From Flavobacteriaceae bacterium (lineage in GTDB: Bacteria > Bacteroidota > Bacteroidia > Flavobacteriales > Flavobacteriaceae), in assembly GCA_947379965.1 (NCBI GenBank), contig CANCPC010000005.1, positions 1-56,867 on the forward strand: a stretch of DNA of 56,867 nucleotides, given 5' to 3'. Under the pieces are notes generated by a model. The model worked only from the letters and a program-made list of their open reading frames with translations, made no database searches and had not been told where the DNA came from. Made by a program: the position numbers and the translations under genes. Of this stretch, positions 33,167 to 42,834 are shown in pieces (position 1 is the stretch's first letter; every line of letters starts with the position of its first letter).

Positions 33167-34417
33167 TTACAAAACTAATTTTCCTTGATTATAAATTCCA
33201 TACACATTTCCTTTAATTTCCACTCCAATAAAAGCGGAATTTTTTGATTTTGATAAAATGCTATCCTTGGTAAAAATGCTTTTTCCTTCAGGATTGAATA
33301 AAGTAATACTTGCTTTATTTCCTTCATTGATAGATGGCATATCTATTCCGAATGTATTTTTTCCTGAAGTTAATTTTTGGATCACTTTCTCTAAAGGCAA
33401 AACAGTTAATAAAGCACCAAAAGCACTTTCTAATCCAATAGTTCCGTTTTTGGCACTATCAAATTCCATTTTTTTATGTTCAATATCAATCGGATTATGG
33501 TCAGAAGTAATCATGTCGATTGTATTATCGAGAACTCCCGCAAGCAATGCTTTTCGGTCGGTTTGGATTCGTAAAGGTGGTGAAACTTTATATCTAGTGT
33601 CAAAACCTTCTAATGTTTCATCGGTTAAAACCAAATGATGCACGGCAACACTACACGTTACATTTAAACCTTTAGCTTTGGCCTCTTTAATCAATTGGAC
33701 TGATTTTGCAGATGAAATTGTAGGAATATGTAATTTTCCACCTGTGTATTCCAATAGAAATAAGTTTCTGGCGATTATTAATTCTTCCGCTAAATTTGGA
33801 ATTCCTTTTAGCCCTAATCTTGTAGAAACTACTCCTTCATTAGCCACTCCGTTTCCTTTTATATTCGAATCTTGGGAGAATGCGATCACTAACCCATCAA
33901 AATCTTGCGTATATTGTAAGGCTATTTTAAGCAAATTAGCATTGTCTAAACTTTTGTTATAATCTCCAAAAGCAACCGCACCTGCATTTTTCATATCGAA
34001 TAATTCGCTCATATCTTTTCCTTCGCTGCCTTTTGTCAAAGCGCCAATCGGAAAAAGTTGTGTGGCAAAACCATTGGATTTAGACTTTACAAAGTTTATT
34101 TGTGATTGATTATCAATAATCGGGTAGGAGTTGGGTTGTAAAGCAATTGCTGTAAATCCGCTTCGAGCAGCGACATTCAATCCGTTTGTAATAGTTTCTC
34201 GATCTTCAAAACCAGGTTCGCCAAGGGAAACACTACTGTCAAACCAACCCTGTGATACATGTAAATTATCGAATCCTATTTCTTCCGTATTATCCAAATT
34301 GGGAATTGATTTTCCTATTTTTTGAATAATTCCATCAACAATTAATATATCCGTTATTGAGTTGTTAAAAGGACTTACGGAATCCATGATTTTGGCGTCT
34401 CGGATGATTACTTTCAT
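33167..34417 (-). CDS. Dihydroorotase-like pseudoenzyme (metal motif HxH replaced)
   Basis: The 416-aa protein follows dihydroorotase along its length: MKVIIRDAKIMD start, GWFDSSVSLGEPGFEDRET at the first metal site, HIPTISS, CSVAVHHLVLTDE, the SDHNPID motif and an amidohydrolase-type C-terminal beta domain. In active enzymes the first site reads DxHVHLREPG. Here both metal histidines are serine (Ser62, Ser64) and the carbamoyl-aspartate-binding arginine is glycine (Gly66). Hydrolysis of dihydroorotate is therefore improbable. Inactive PyrC homologues in other bacteria serve as structural partners of aspartate transcarbamoylase, and that is a plausible role here. A separate active pyrC would be expected elsewhere. 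It lies 29 nt after the BatA/VWA gene. ATG start. Confidence 0.85.
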   Translation of the reverse strand: MKVIIRDAKIMDSVSPFNNSITDILIVDGIIQKIGKSIPNLDNTEEIGFDNLHVSQGWFDSSVSLGEPGFEDRETITNGLNVAARSGFTAIALQPNSYPIIDNQSQINFVKSKSNGFATQLFPIGALTKGSEGKDMSELFDMKNAGAVAFGDYNKSLDNANLLKIALQYTQDFDGLVIAFSQDSNIKGNGVANEGVVSTRLGLKGIPNLAEELIIARNLFLLEYTGGKLHIPTISSAKSVQLIKEAKAKGLNVTCSVAVHHLVLTDETLEGFDTRYKVSPPLRIQTDRKALLAGVLDNTIDMITSDHNPIDIEHKKMEFDSAKNGTIGLESAFGALLTVLPLEKVIQKLTSGKNTFGIDMPSINEGNKASITLFNPEGKSIFTKDSILSKSKNSAFIGVEIKGNVYGIYNQGKLVL

Positions 34418-34446
34418 AGTGCTAGTTTAATTATTTGACATTCGTT

Positions 34447-36375
34447 TTACTTGACGAATTGTATAATTGCCATTTCAGTTACTAGAAAAAGCAATGCAAA
34501 TATAACAAACCATTTCCAAATTTGATTGTCAATTCTATCGGTTTGTAAGGTGTCGAAAATGGTATTTATAGAATCACTTGTTTTAAAATCGGATAGTAAT
34601 TTTTCATTGACTTTGGCCAAATTACTTTCAGTTCTATTATAATTAAAACTGATGTTTTGCAAGTGTTCTTTTTGTTTGTAAATTCCAAAATTACCCGCTT
34701 GTTGTGGATATTCATTAAATGTAAGTTGCACTTTATTATTCATAATTTGTTGAGCCGGAATAAAAGATTCTTTTTCATTTTTGACATTTAAAATAACGTC
34801 TTTCGATAAATTAACATCAACTAAATATGGATTATTGTTTCCAATTGTTAAGGCTTTGATGCCTTTATTTTGATTATTAATTGCCATTTTATATAATGTT
34901 GGAACAATTAAGGGTGATTGTTGAAAGTTTGAATTCGCTTGATTGATTGGTGCAGCAAATACATAAACAGACGAAATAGGTTTATTTATAGAAGTCAAAA
35001 ATGCAGTTTGATCTTCATAATATAAAGCAGCTGGATTAGGGCCTGATATTTCAAAAGAGCTTTTTGTTTTAGGATATTGAAAATTATCAATTTTATTTTC
35101 AAAAACTCCTCCAAATAATGGATGATTGAAATTGATTTTTGTAATTAGTTTTTCTTTATTTTCTATTGCTTTCAAATGAATGGATCCAAAAATAGTCAAA
35201 AACTGATTTAGATTTTGAACCGTATTTTTAGCTGATGGAATAACGATAATGTTTCCCCCTTTTTCAGAAAATGATTTTAAGGTGGTTTGCAAAGCTTGCG
35301 GAATTTCCTCTAATTCATTCAAGAGAATTGCGTCTTGTTTTTGGATTATATTATAATCTAAAGAACCAATTGAAAAGTTGGAATAATTGAATTCCTCGTT
35401 AGTGTAAATTCTACCTAAAAAGTTGCTTTTTTCAGGTGTGCCAATGCTAATTATATTCATTTTTTCAGGTCTAGAAATGCTGAAAAATAAGTTATTATCG
35501 TATTCTAAACTATTGTCGACAATCGAAAAATAGCCATTAAAATCTTTTTTTGGGATTGTGAAATAAAGAGTTTTATTCTTGGTCTCTAATTTAGTTAAAG
35601 TCTTTGCAATCAATTTATTTTGATTATACAAGGCTACAGGAATCTCTTTGTTTTCTTCACCATAAGTAGCTATTTTTAAGCCGATTTCATAAAATTCATT
35701 CAGGTTTTGATGGATAAAAACGCTATCAATTGAAACATTATTTTGATGCTCCGTTTTCGGAATGATAAAATGGGTACTTGAATTTTTATCAATACTTTTT
35801 AGTTGCTTTGGTTTTAATCCAATTGCATCAGTTATTATAATTATGTCTTTGTTAAAAGCCGATTTTCGAGATTTTATTTTAGCCATTGCACTTTCAATTT
35901 GAAAATCTAATGCACTATATTTCAAGTTTTGCAATGATGTTCGAATTGTTTTTATATCGGTATTCCAAAAAGTTTCAGAATTGGTTATTAAAGAAAAAGT
36001 TTGATTTTCGGGGGTGTTTTCAAGTAATTCCTGAACAGCTCTTTTAAGTAATTCTCCTTTTTTACCTTTGGCTTGCATTGAGAAGGAATTGTCTAAAACG
36101 ATGAACATTTCGTTAGCGCTATTTTTGCTGTCTTTGGCCTTAAAAAAGGGTTGAGCAAAGGCTAAAATGAGACAAGTTAAAATAAGTAATCGAGTGGCTA
36201 AAAGCAGCCATTTCTTGATCTTAGAACTCTTTCTGGTTTGAATGGAGAGTTCCTTCAAGAAACGCACATTTGTGAAATATTCTTTTTTGAAACGACGCAG
36301 TTGAAATAAATGAACTAAAACTGGCAGTGCCAGCAAGAAGAGAAAATAGAGAATATAAGGATGTTTGAATTGCAT
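34447..36375 (-). CDS. BatA/VWA-domain membrane protein
   Basis: The 642-aa product has the N-terminal BatA domain (about 1-80: PYILYFLFLLALPVLVHLFQLRRF and a second helix LLLATRLLILTCLILAFAQP), then a von Willebrand A domain with a MIDAS-like DNSFSMQ (about 95-101), a long extracytoplasmic part, and a final helix (IWKWFVIFALLFLVTEMAII). This is the layout of Bacteroides aerotolerance (Bat)-type proteins, which act in envelope stress in an undefined way. The other bat genes and MoxR ATPase are not adjacent. It is first in a four-gene minus-strand run. ATG start. Confidence 0.85.
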   Translation of the reverse strand: MQFKHPYILYFLFLLALPVLVHLFQLRRFKKEYFTNVRFLKELSIQTRKSSKIKKWLLLATRLLILTCLILAFAQPFFKAKDSKNSANEMFIVLDNSFSMQAKGKKGELLKRAVQELLENTPENQTFSLITNSETFWNTDIKTIRTSLQNLKYSALDFQIESAMAKIKSRKSAFNKDIIIITDAIGLKPKQLKSIDKNSSTHFIIPKTEHQNNVSIDSVFIHQNLNEFYEIGLKIATYGEENKEIPVALYNQNKLIAKTLTKLETKNKTLYFTIPKKDFNGYFSIVDNSLEYDNNLFFSISRPEKMNIISIGTPEKSNFLGRIYTNEEFNYSNFSIGSLDYNIIQKQDAILLNELEEIPQALQTTLKSFSEKGGNIIVIPSAKNTVQNLNQFLTIFGSIHLKAIENKEKLITKINFNHPLFGGVFENKIDNFQYPKTKSSFEISGPNPAALYYEDQTAFLTSINKPISSVYVFAAPINQANSNFQQSPLIVPTLYKMAINNQNKGIKALTIGNNNPYLVDVNLSKDVILNVKNEKESFIPAQQIMNNKVQLTFNEYPQQAGNFGIYKQKEHLQNISFNYNRTESNLAKVNEKLLSDFKTSDSINTIFDTLQTDRIDNQIWKWFVIFALLFLVTEMAIIQFVK

Positions 36376-36392
36376 TCAATTATATAGTTTGT

Positions 36393-36400
36393 CAAAAATA
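36393..36400 (-). promoter_or_regulatory. -7 element (TATTTTTG) for the BatA-led operon
   Basis: Minus-strand TATTTTTG, 17 nt before the ATG at 36375. No TTG at the usual -33 distance. Confidence 0.45.
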
Positions 36401-36477
36401 CAAATTTGTAAATTATTGTGAGTTCATATTTCTATATTTTTTATCCTATAAAATAATAATACTTTTTATAGATTACT

Positions 36478-36485
36478 TACTTTTG
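36478..36485 (+). promoter_or_regulatory. -7 element (TACTTTTG) for the lactonase gene
   Basis: TACTTTTG ends 22 nt before the ATG at 36508. No -33 TTG in range. Confidence 0.45.
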
Positions 36486-36507
36486 TTTTTAAATAATAAA
36501 AAAAAAT

Positions 36508-37620
36508 ATGAAAAATATTTATTTCATTCTACTTTCATTTATTGCATATGGAGTTTTACAAGCACAAGAAAATAAATTTAATTTAATTGTTGGAACGTAC
36601 ACTAATAGTTGTGATAGCAAAGGGATTTATGTTTATGAATTCGATTCGAATACAGGTGATTTTAGCATAAAAAATAGTTCCGAAAAAATTATAAATCCCA
36701 GTTATTTGACGGTTTCACCCAACAATAAATACCTGTACTCTGTTAGCGAGAACGGAAAAAAGACTTCAGTTAGTGCTTTTGGATTTAATTCAAAAAGTGG
36801 AAAATTAGAGTTTTTAAATAGCTCTCGCACAAATGGGGATGATTCTTGTTATATTATCAATGATGATAAAAACGTTATTACTGCAAATTATAATGGTGGT
36901 TCTATATCTGTATTTAAAAAAATGAAAGACGGGAGTGTATCTGAAGTAAAGCAGGTGATTCAACATTTCGGGAAAGGAATTAATGCAAAAAGGCAGGAAA
37001 GCCCTCATGTACATATGGTTCATTTTTCCCCAGATAAAAAATATGTTTTGGCTAATGATTTAGGAACAGATCAAGTTTCTGTTTATCAATACAATCCCAA
37101 TAGTAGCAATGAAATTTTAAAACTAAAAAGTAGTATTTCTGTAAATCCTGGAGGAGGACCAAGACATTTAACTTTCAGTAAAGACGGGAAATATGTATAC
37201 GTATTACTGGAATTAGATGGTTCTTTGATAAGTTTTAGTAATACTAGTGGAATCTTAAAAAAAGTATCCGAAACAACAATTATTGCAAAAGAATATAAAG
37301 GTGAAATTCGTTCGGCAGATATTCATATCTCACCTGATGGAAAATTTCTATATGCAACAAATCGTGGAGAAATAGGTGAAATTTCAATGTTTAAAATTCT
37401 TGAAAAAGGAAAATTAGAACTAGTGCAAAGAACGAGTACTTTAGGAAAAGGACCTCGTAATTTTGCTATTGATCCAACAGGAAGTTTTTTGTTAGTTGGG
37501 CATCAATACACGAATGAAATAGTAATTTTTAAAAGAGATAAAACAACGGGAAGTATAACAGATACAGGAAAAAGAATTCCATTGTGTTCACCAGTTTGTT
37601 TGGTTTTCGATAAAATATAA
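36508..37620 (+). CDS. Exported lactonase-family beta-propeller protein
   Basis: The 370-aa protein has a signal peptide (MKNIYFILLSFIAYGVLQA, cut before QENKF) and then a seven-bladed propeller of the YbhE/6-phosphogluconolactonase type. It shows VGTYTNSCDSKGIYVYEFD, NPSYLTVSPNNKYLYSV, the HVHMVHFSPDKKYVL segment, GGGPRHLTFSKDGKYVYV and GPRNFAIDPTGSFLLVG. YbhE enzymes open the 6-phosphogluconolactone ring in the cytoplasm, but export here suggests another lactone or sugar-acid substrate. No pentose-phosphate genes are near. Monocistronic; a terminator follows. Confidence 0.85.
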   Translation: MKNIYFILLSFIAYGVLQAQENKFNLIVGTYTNSCDSKGIYVYEFDSNTGDFSIKNSSEKIINPSYLTVSPNNKYLYSVSENGKKTSVSAFGFNSKSGKLEFLNSSRTNGDDSCYIINDDKNVITANYNGGSISVFKKMKDGSVSEVKQVIQHFGKGINAKRQESPHVHMVHFSPDKKYVLANDLGTDQVSVYQYNPNSSNEILKLKSSISVNPGGGPRHLTFSKDGKYVYVLLELDGSLISFSNTSGILKKVSETTIIAKEYKGEIRSADIHISPDGKFLYATNRGEIGEISMFKILEKGKLELVQRTSTLGKGPRNFAIDPTGSFLLVGHQYTNEIVIFKRDKTTGSITDTGKRIPLCSPVCLVFDKI

Positions 37621-37637
37621 AAGCGTTGATTTATAAA

Positions 37638-37676
37638 AGAAGAGGATAAAAATAATTTTCATTTTTATCCTCTTTT
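37638..37676. terminator. Bidirectional terminator between lactonase and helicase genes
   Basis: A 13-bp stem (agaggataaaaat / atttttatcctct, 37641-37653 with 37661-37673) has a 7-nt loop and short A and T runs outside. Confidence 0.85.
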
Positions 37677-37681
37677 GCATT

Positions 37682-39034
37682 TTATTTATTTTTATCTTTT
37701 CTCTTTTTGTCTCTAGTTTTTAACATATTTCTATTGACAGAACCATGTGTTTTTTTCTTGGTTACACCAGGACCTCCTAAATTTACTTTTTTATTCTTTT
37801 TACTTTTCTCATGAAAAGCACCATCCCCTTCTAATTTCGTTTTTTTCATTAAAAACTTTATCGGTTGTCTGTCTTTTTCAGGTTCGATAAGCTTTAATGA
37901 AATTTCCACAGTTTCTGGGAAAGTTTCAGTTTCTAATTCTAAATCCATCAAAATTTCAATGGCAATTTTCGATTCTTCTTCTCGAGGAGCAATCAGGCTT
38001 ATAGCAGTTCCTTTTGCGTCTGCACGACCTGTTCGGCCAATACGGTGCATATACAATTCAGGTAATTCAGGCATTTCAAAGTTGATTACGTGACTAATAT
38101 TAGAAATATCTAAACCTCTTGCCATAATATCTGTAGTGATTAGACCTCGAAGATTTCCTTCTTGAAATTCTGCCATCGTACTCAAACGATAATTTTGAGA
38201 TTTATTAGAGTGAATCACACCAAATTGACCTTCAAAATCTTCTTCGATTCGGTTATGAACCATATCCGATATTTTTTTGTTATTTACAAAAACCAATACC
38301 CGACTCATGTCTTCATTGCTTTGTAATAAATGCTTTAACAGATTTATTTTGGTATTAAAGTTTGGAACTTTATAAGTAATTTGTTTGATGTTTTCTAATG
38401 GAGTTCCTGATGCCGAAAGCGTTACTTCTTCAGGAAAGTCAAAATAATCATTCAAAATAGCATCCACTTCTTCTGTCATAGTTGCTGAAAATAGAATGTT
38501 TTGACGTTTTTTAGGCATCATTGCCAAAATTGCAGTTAATTGAGTACGGAAGCCTAAATTTAGCATTTCGTCGAACTCATCGATAACCAATTTTTGCATT
38601 TCTTCAAAACGAATTACATTATCTAATGTTAAATCCATTATTCGTCCTGGAGTTCCCACAAGTATATCGCAACCTTGATAAACAGTGGTTTTTTGAGTAT
38701 TAATGTTGACACCACCAAAAATTCCAATGGTTCGCACCGACATATACTGGGTTAATTTCTCTACTTCTTCGACCACTTGAACTACAAGTTCACGTGTTGG
38801 TACTAAAACAACTATTTTGGGAGTATGACCAGGTGTGAATTTGTATAATTTTAATAAAGGCAACAAGTAGGCAAATGTTTTACCAGTTCCGGTTTGTGCA
38901 ATTCCCATCATATCACGTCCAGACATTATCACAGAAAAAGTCTTTTCCTGAATGGGAGTTGGTGTAACAAATCCTAAATCATCTATAGCTTTTTGTACTG
39001 ATTTTGGAAGATTGAATTGTTCGAAAGTGGTCAT
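37682..39034 (-). CDS. DEAD-box RNA helicase with a DEFD motif II
   Basis: The 450-aa protein has Q motif (TPTPIQEKTF), motif I AQTGTGKT (46-53), motif Ia PTRELVVQV, GGVN, motif II IDEFD (151-155), motif III SAT, motif V TTDIMARGLDI and motif VI HRIGRTGRA, then a Lys/Arg-rich tail (about 410-450) for RNA binding. It resembles RhlE-type helicases, which remodel RNA during ribosome assembly or cold adaptation. The third residue of motif II is phenylalanine instead of alanine; the metal-binding Asp and Glu are kept, so ATPase activity is expected. ATG start. Confidence 0.92.
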   Translation of the reverse strand: MTTFEQFNLPKSVQKAIDDLGFVTPTPIQEKTFSVIMSGRDMMGIAQTGTGKTFAYLLPLLKLYKFTPGHTPKIVVLVPTRELVVQVVEEVEKLTQYMSVRTIGIFGGVNINTQKTTVYQGCDILVGTPGRIMDLTLDNVIRFEEMQKLVIDEFDEMLNLGFRTQLTAILAMMPKKRQNILFSATMTEEVDAILNDYFDFPEEVTLSASGTPLENIKQITYKVPNFNTKINLLKHLLQSNEDMSRVLVFVNNKKISDMVHNRIEEDFEGQFGVIHSNKSQNYRLSTMAEFQEGNLRGLITTDIMARGLDISNISHVINFEMPELPELYMHRIGRTGRADAKGTAISLIAPREEESKIAIEILMDLELETETFPETVEISLKLIEPEKDRQPIKFLMKKTKLEGDGAFHEKSKKNKKVNLGGPGVTKKKTHGSVNRNMLKTRDKKRKDKNK

Positions 39035-39051
39035 AAAACGTAAATTTTGTG

Positions 39052-39059
39052 CAAAGGTA
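39052..39059 (-). promoter_or_regulatory. -7 element (TACCTTTG) for the helicase gene
   Basis: Minus-strand TACCTTTG is 17 nt upstream of the ATG at 39034. No clear -33 element. Confidence 0.45.
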
Positions 39060-39169
39060 CGTTATTTCTAACGAATGGGCTAAAATGAGTTTTTAAGGGA
39101 TTTTTAGTAATTTAAACCCAAGAATTACTCTTTATTATATTCTATTTCATGGGTATTATTTACGTCTGT

Positions 39170-41950
39170 TTATTGAACAATCACTTTTTGAGTTTGTATT
39201 ATTTCTTTAGTTTTGTTTTCTGTAACTTTTAGAATATAAACACCTTTTGATTGCAGAGAAACGTTTTCTTGGCAATTCTCGTTAAGAATACCTTTTTTTA
39301 CTTCTTTTCCTAAAATGTCATAGATTGTATATTCGGTTTCAGTACTATTATTTGTCATCAATATAGAAAATGAACCTTTATTTGGTACAGGCCAAATCGT
39401 GATTCCTGCTTTGATTTTTGTGTTACTTTCAGTTGATAGATTCAAATTATAACCGCTTAAAATATTAATTTTTCGAGTCATAGTTGCTCCTTCATTATCT
39501 ATTACAGTAAAATTATAGGAACATAGACCATTAGTATTTGGTGTAAATTCTACTAAATCAGAAATTAAATTAGCATTTCCATTTATGACATTAGAAATAG
39601 AATAAGTTGGATTATTAGTAAATCCTCTAGAAAGTTTCTGAATATTAACATTCACTTTTTCTCCAGATAGCGAGTTGTAATGTGGCTGTGCCATCCACTG
39701 GAGGTAGTCATCCAAGTTGGTATAACCATCAACATCATTATCTGAATTTGAGTCGGAAAAGTCGCCTAGACTCGAATTTATATTAGTACCTTTAATTGTT
39801 TCCCACCAATTTGGTATGCCATCATTATCAGTGTCCCAGCTCGAATCCCTTGTTATTGGTGGATAGAATTCAAAACCACCAACATCAGCTTCATTATCTG
39901 GAAATCCGGGTTTATTAGTTAAACTCCCTTTATAGGTATAGGTTCCGTTTAAAGTTTCGGTAATAATTCTCTGATCATGATCATCGAATTCAGGTTGAAT
40001 ACATCCAACATCGGATAATACAATTTTATACGCATTTCCTGCAGATTGCGTTGTTACATAAGAAGGAAAGAAAGGTGTATTTACAAAATTTTCAAAGCTT
40101 ACAGGAACACCTGTTGCCTTTCTTCCGGCAACCTGATTTGTTTCATCAAAACGACCAGGCATCACATTGCCATTAAAATAACATTGTTGAGTTCCTGTTC
40201 CTGCTCCTTCATTTTGTTGGTTGAAGGCATAGAAAAAAGTTGTTCCTGCCCCTGGTTTATAATAATTATTTACAAAATTCACTTCTTTTGTTCCACCATC
40301 TGTGGCTCTAGATCCCCAATTATAAACCACATTGTTTGTAATATCCATTCTACCTGCATAGGCGCCATTTCCATCTAGTCCTCCTCCTAAACTCCAATTT
40401 CGGCCATAGCAATGCGCCAAAAGATTATGATGAAAACTTCCGATGTCACCTCCTATCGTGGCTGCATAACCATGTTCTGTTCCGGCAGGATAATTTTGAT
40501 GTCCAGCGTCGTTTAGAGCTTCAGATATTAATGTTTTTTGGAGTGTAATGTTTTTACCAGAACGCGAACTAAAGGATTCGTCTATTGTCCAACTAATGGA
40601 GCAGTGGTCTATGATACTATAATTTGCACCAGTTAATCCCATGCCATCATAGGTCGTTCCTCCCCCTAATCGTACTCTTAGATTTTGGGCAATAACATCA
40701 TTTCCAGTAAATCCAAAAGGGGCAGAACGTATGCATATTCCTTTTCCTGGTGCGGTTTGACCAGCAACTGTCACATAAGGTTGACTTAATACCAATCGAG
40801 AATTTAGTTGAATAATTCCCGAAGTATTAAACACAATGGTTCTAGGTCCAATATCATTGGTAACCGCCTCACGTAAACTTCCTGGGCCACTATCATTTAG
40901 GTTTGTTACTGCCACAACTTTGCCGCCTCTTCCTCCACGAGCAAAACGACCATAACCCTCAGCTTCTGGAAAGGCTAATTGTGCTGGTCGAAAACGCCAA
41001 ATATCTCCTTTTATAACATCTCCATTTGCTAAAATTTCATCAACCCTCCAATAATAAGTGTTACCTGTATATAATCCGTTTGCTTGATAGGAAGAATTAG
41101 TTTTAGTTTGATTTCCTTTATATTGTGGAGAGGTTGTTATAGCAGATTGTACCGATACTACATCGGTACCCCAATAAATATTTTGTGAAACGGTAGTAGC
41201 TGAAGCATTCCATGAAAGCAATAAATTTCCGGAATTTAATTCGACATGTTCGTTATTGTGTTCAGGCGATGGGTTAGTTGATTTAAGGGCTACATTAGAC
41301 GTATTTAATTCCAATCCGTTAATCATTACGTTTTTGTAGGTTTCGTTTCCGGAAGTTTCTGCGGCAAAAACGATTACTACATCGGTATTATCTATGGCTT
41401 GAAAATTCAGATAGGCTGAAGTAGCATCGGCTGTTTTTAAAGCTCTTACACTCGGAATTATATTGTCAAAAACTAGATTACCATTAACATAAATATCAAT
41501 AGGACTAAAAGTAAATACAGGACTATCTACCGCATTTAAGTAGGCTAATAAAGTATGATTTCCTGCAGGTAGCCCACTAATTTTAAGTTCTATTTGTGAT
41601 CCATTATTTGCGGTTGTACTCGGGGATGTACTTTTTACAGTAAGGCCATCACAAACTAATCTTGCATAAGAAGGGGCTTGAATACCAGCTTTATACCAGT
41701 TTGTTCCTAACTGATCTCCATTGCTGCCAATTCTAGTAACTGTAAATGTTATTCCATTGATTGTTTTGCTATCCGTGTTGGGTTTAGTTGATGGAAGTAG
41801 CCATGCAGTATAATCTGGGTCGCTTACTTCTGCGGATTGTCTTCCTTGTTGGTCAAAATCAATTTTTACAACTGGATTTTGAGAATAAACGTTTGTAACC
41901 AATAGAGTGATTGTAATAATTGTTGATACAAAGTATGATTTTATATGCAT
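39170..41950 (-). CDS. Secreted pectate-lyase-like protein (PL1 type) with T9SS sorting domain
   Basis: The 926-aa product has a signal peptide (MHIKSYFVSTIITITLLVTNVYS), a malectin-like jelly-roll domain (about 25-215), a fibronectin-like linker (about 220-325), a right-handed beta-helix lyase domain (about 330-690) and a T9SS sorting domain (about 845-926, from WPVPNKGSFSILM). The lyase part begins FPEAEGYGRFARGGRGGKVV and contains LRVRLGGGTTYDG and DHCSISWTIDESFS, typical of PL1 pectate lyases of Bacteroidota, which cleave polygalacturonan by beta-elimination. A calcium-type DTDNDGIPNWWE loop follows. No SusC/SusD pair or other pectin gene is adjacent, so it is an orphan lyase. ATG start. 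Confidence 0.85.
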   Translation of the reverse strand: MHIKSYFVSTIITITLLVTNVYSQNPVVKIDFDQQGRQSAEVSDPDYTAWLLPSTKPNTDSKTINGITFTVTRIGSNGDQLGTNWYKAGIQAPSYARLVCDGLTVKSTSPSTTANNGSQIELKISGLPAGNHTLLAYLNAVDSPVFTFSPIDIYVNGNLVFDNIIPSVRALKTADATSAYLNFQAIDNTDVVIVFAAETSGNETYKNVMINGLELNTSNVALKSTNPSPEHNNEHVELNSGNLLLSWNASATTVSQNIYWGTDVVSVQSAITTSPQYKGNQTKTNSSYQANGLYTGNTYYWRVDEILANGDVIKGDIWRFRPAQLAFPEAEGYGRFARGGRGGKVVAVTNLNDSGPGSLREAVTNDIGPRTIVFNTSGIIQLNSRLVLSQPYVTVAGQTAPGKGICIRSAPFGFTGNDVIAQNLRVRLGGGTTYDGMGLTGANYSIIDHCSISWTIDESFSSRSGKNITLQKTLISEALNDAGHQNYPAGTEHGYAATIGGDIGSFHHNLLAHCYGRNWSLGGGLDGNGAYAGRMDITNNVVYNWGSRATDGGTKEVNFVNNYYKPGAGTTFFYAFNQQNEGAGTGTQQCYFNGNVMPGRFDETNQVAGRKATGVPVSFENFVNTPFFPSYVTTQSAGNAYKIVLSDVGCIQPEFDDHDQRIITETLNGTYTYKGSLTNKPGFPDNEADVGGFEFYPPITRDSSWDTDNDGIPNWWETIKGTNINSSLGDFSDSNSDNDVDGYTNLDDYLQWMAQPHYNSLSGEKVNVNIQKLSRGFTNNPTYSISNVINGNANLISDLVEFTPNTNGLCSYNFTVIDNEGATMTRKINILSGYNLNLSTESNTKIKAGITIWPVPNKGSFSILMTNNSTETEYTIYDILGKEVKKGILNENCQENVSLQSKGVYILKVTENKTKEIIQTQKVIVQ

Positions 41951-42054
41951 TTTAAGTGAATTTTTTAATCAAATTATTTTAGATATATCGATTAAACAAT
42001 GATAATGATTTAATTCATTTTTACAAAAAAAAATATTTATTCCAAAAATAATAT

Positions 42055-42819
42055 TTAAAATCCCTCAAAAACGCCTAGTCCGAATAAAGCAAAATCATAT
42101 TTAGTAGGGTCATTTGGGTCAAGTTCGCGTAATTTTAAGTCTAATTCCGTAACTGCTTTTCCGTCATTTTGTTTTCGGGTGAGTAAGCCTAGTTTTCGAG
42201 CTACATTGCCGGAATGTAAATCGAGCGGACATGATAAAAGTGAAGGGGATATACTTTTCCAAATCCCTAAATCGACCCCATTTTTGTCTTGGCGACACAT
42301 CCACCTAAGGTACATATTGATCCTTTTTGCAGCAGAACCATTCATTGGATCTGAAATGTGCTTTTGGGTTCTGTTTTGATGTGGAATTTCGAAAAATACT
42401 TTCTTAAATTCAGAGATGCTTTTTTGCATCGAATGTGCTTCTTGGTTATTCGAAAACACTGCCTCTATTCCCTTGTGGTATTTGTATATGTTTTGTAAAC
42501 TATGGATAAAACTTGTAAAATCTTGTCCATTAAAAGTTCGATGAACAAAAGATTCCAATCGTTCCAAATCATTATCAGTATGAGACATGACAAAATCGAA
42601 AGGTGAATTCCCCATCAAATCTATCATTCTATGGGCGTTTTTAATAATCATTTTGCGATTGCCCCATGCAATAGTTGCACTCAAAAAACCTGCAATTTCT
42701 ATATCTTCTTTTTGCGAAAATAAATGTGGAATTTGTACAGGGTCGCTTTCAATAAAATCGAGTGTATTATATTGATTGACTTTTTCGTCTAGGAACGATT
42801 TTAGTTCGTTAGAATTCAT
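42055..42819 (-). CDS. TIGR02757/DUF2400 family protein
   Basis: The 254-aa protein matches the TIGR02757 family of unknown function, present in many Bacteroidota and other bacteria. Typical parts are the FLSATIAWGNRKMIIKNAHR block (about 44-63), SPFDFV, GSAAKRINMYLRWMCRQD (about 163-180), DLHSGNVARKLGLL and the ending PTKYDFALFGLGVFEGF. The helical part resembles helix-hairpin-helix DNA glycosylases, but no catalytic residue can be assigned. It starts 15 nt after the LolD-like gene, so it is cotranscribed. ATG start. Confidence 0.88.
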   Translation of the reverse strand: MNSNELKSFLDEKVNQYNTLDFIESDPVQIPHLFSQKEDIEIAGFLSATIAWGNRKMIIKNAHRMIDLMGNSPFDFVMSHTDNDLERLESFVHRTFNGQDFTSFIHSLQNIYKYHKGIEAVFSNNQEAHSMQKSISEFKKVFFEIPHQNRTQKHISDPMNGSAAKRINMYLRWMCRQDKNGVDLGIWKSISPSLLSCPLDLHSGNVARKLGLLTRKQNDGKAVTELDLKLRELDPNDPTKYDFALFGLGVFEGF

Positions 42820-42834
42820 AATTGGAACCCTACT

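Noticed and set aside
36508..37620. Assigning the lactonase as cytosolic pentose-phosphate pgl
   Set aside because: A clear signal peptide implies export, and no zwf or gnd gene is nearby.
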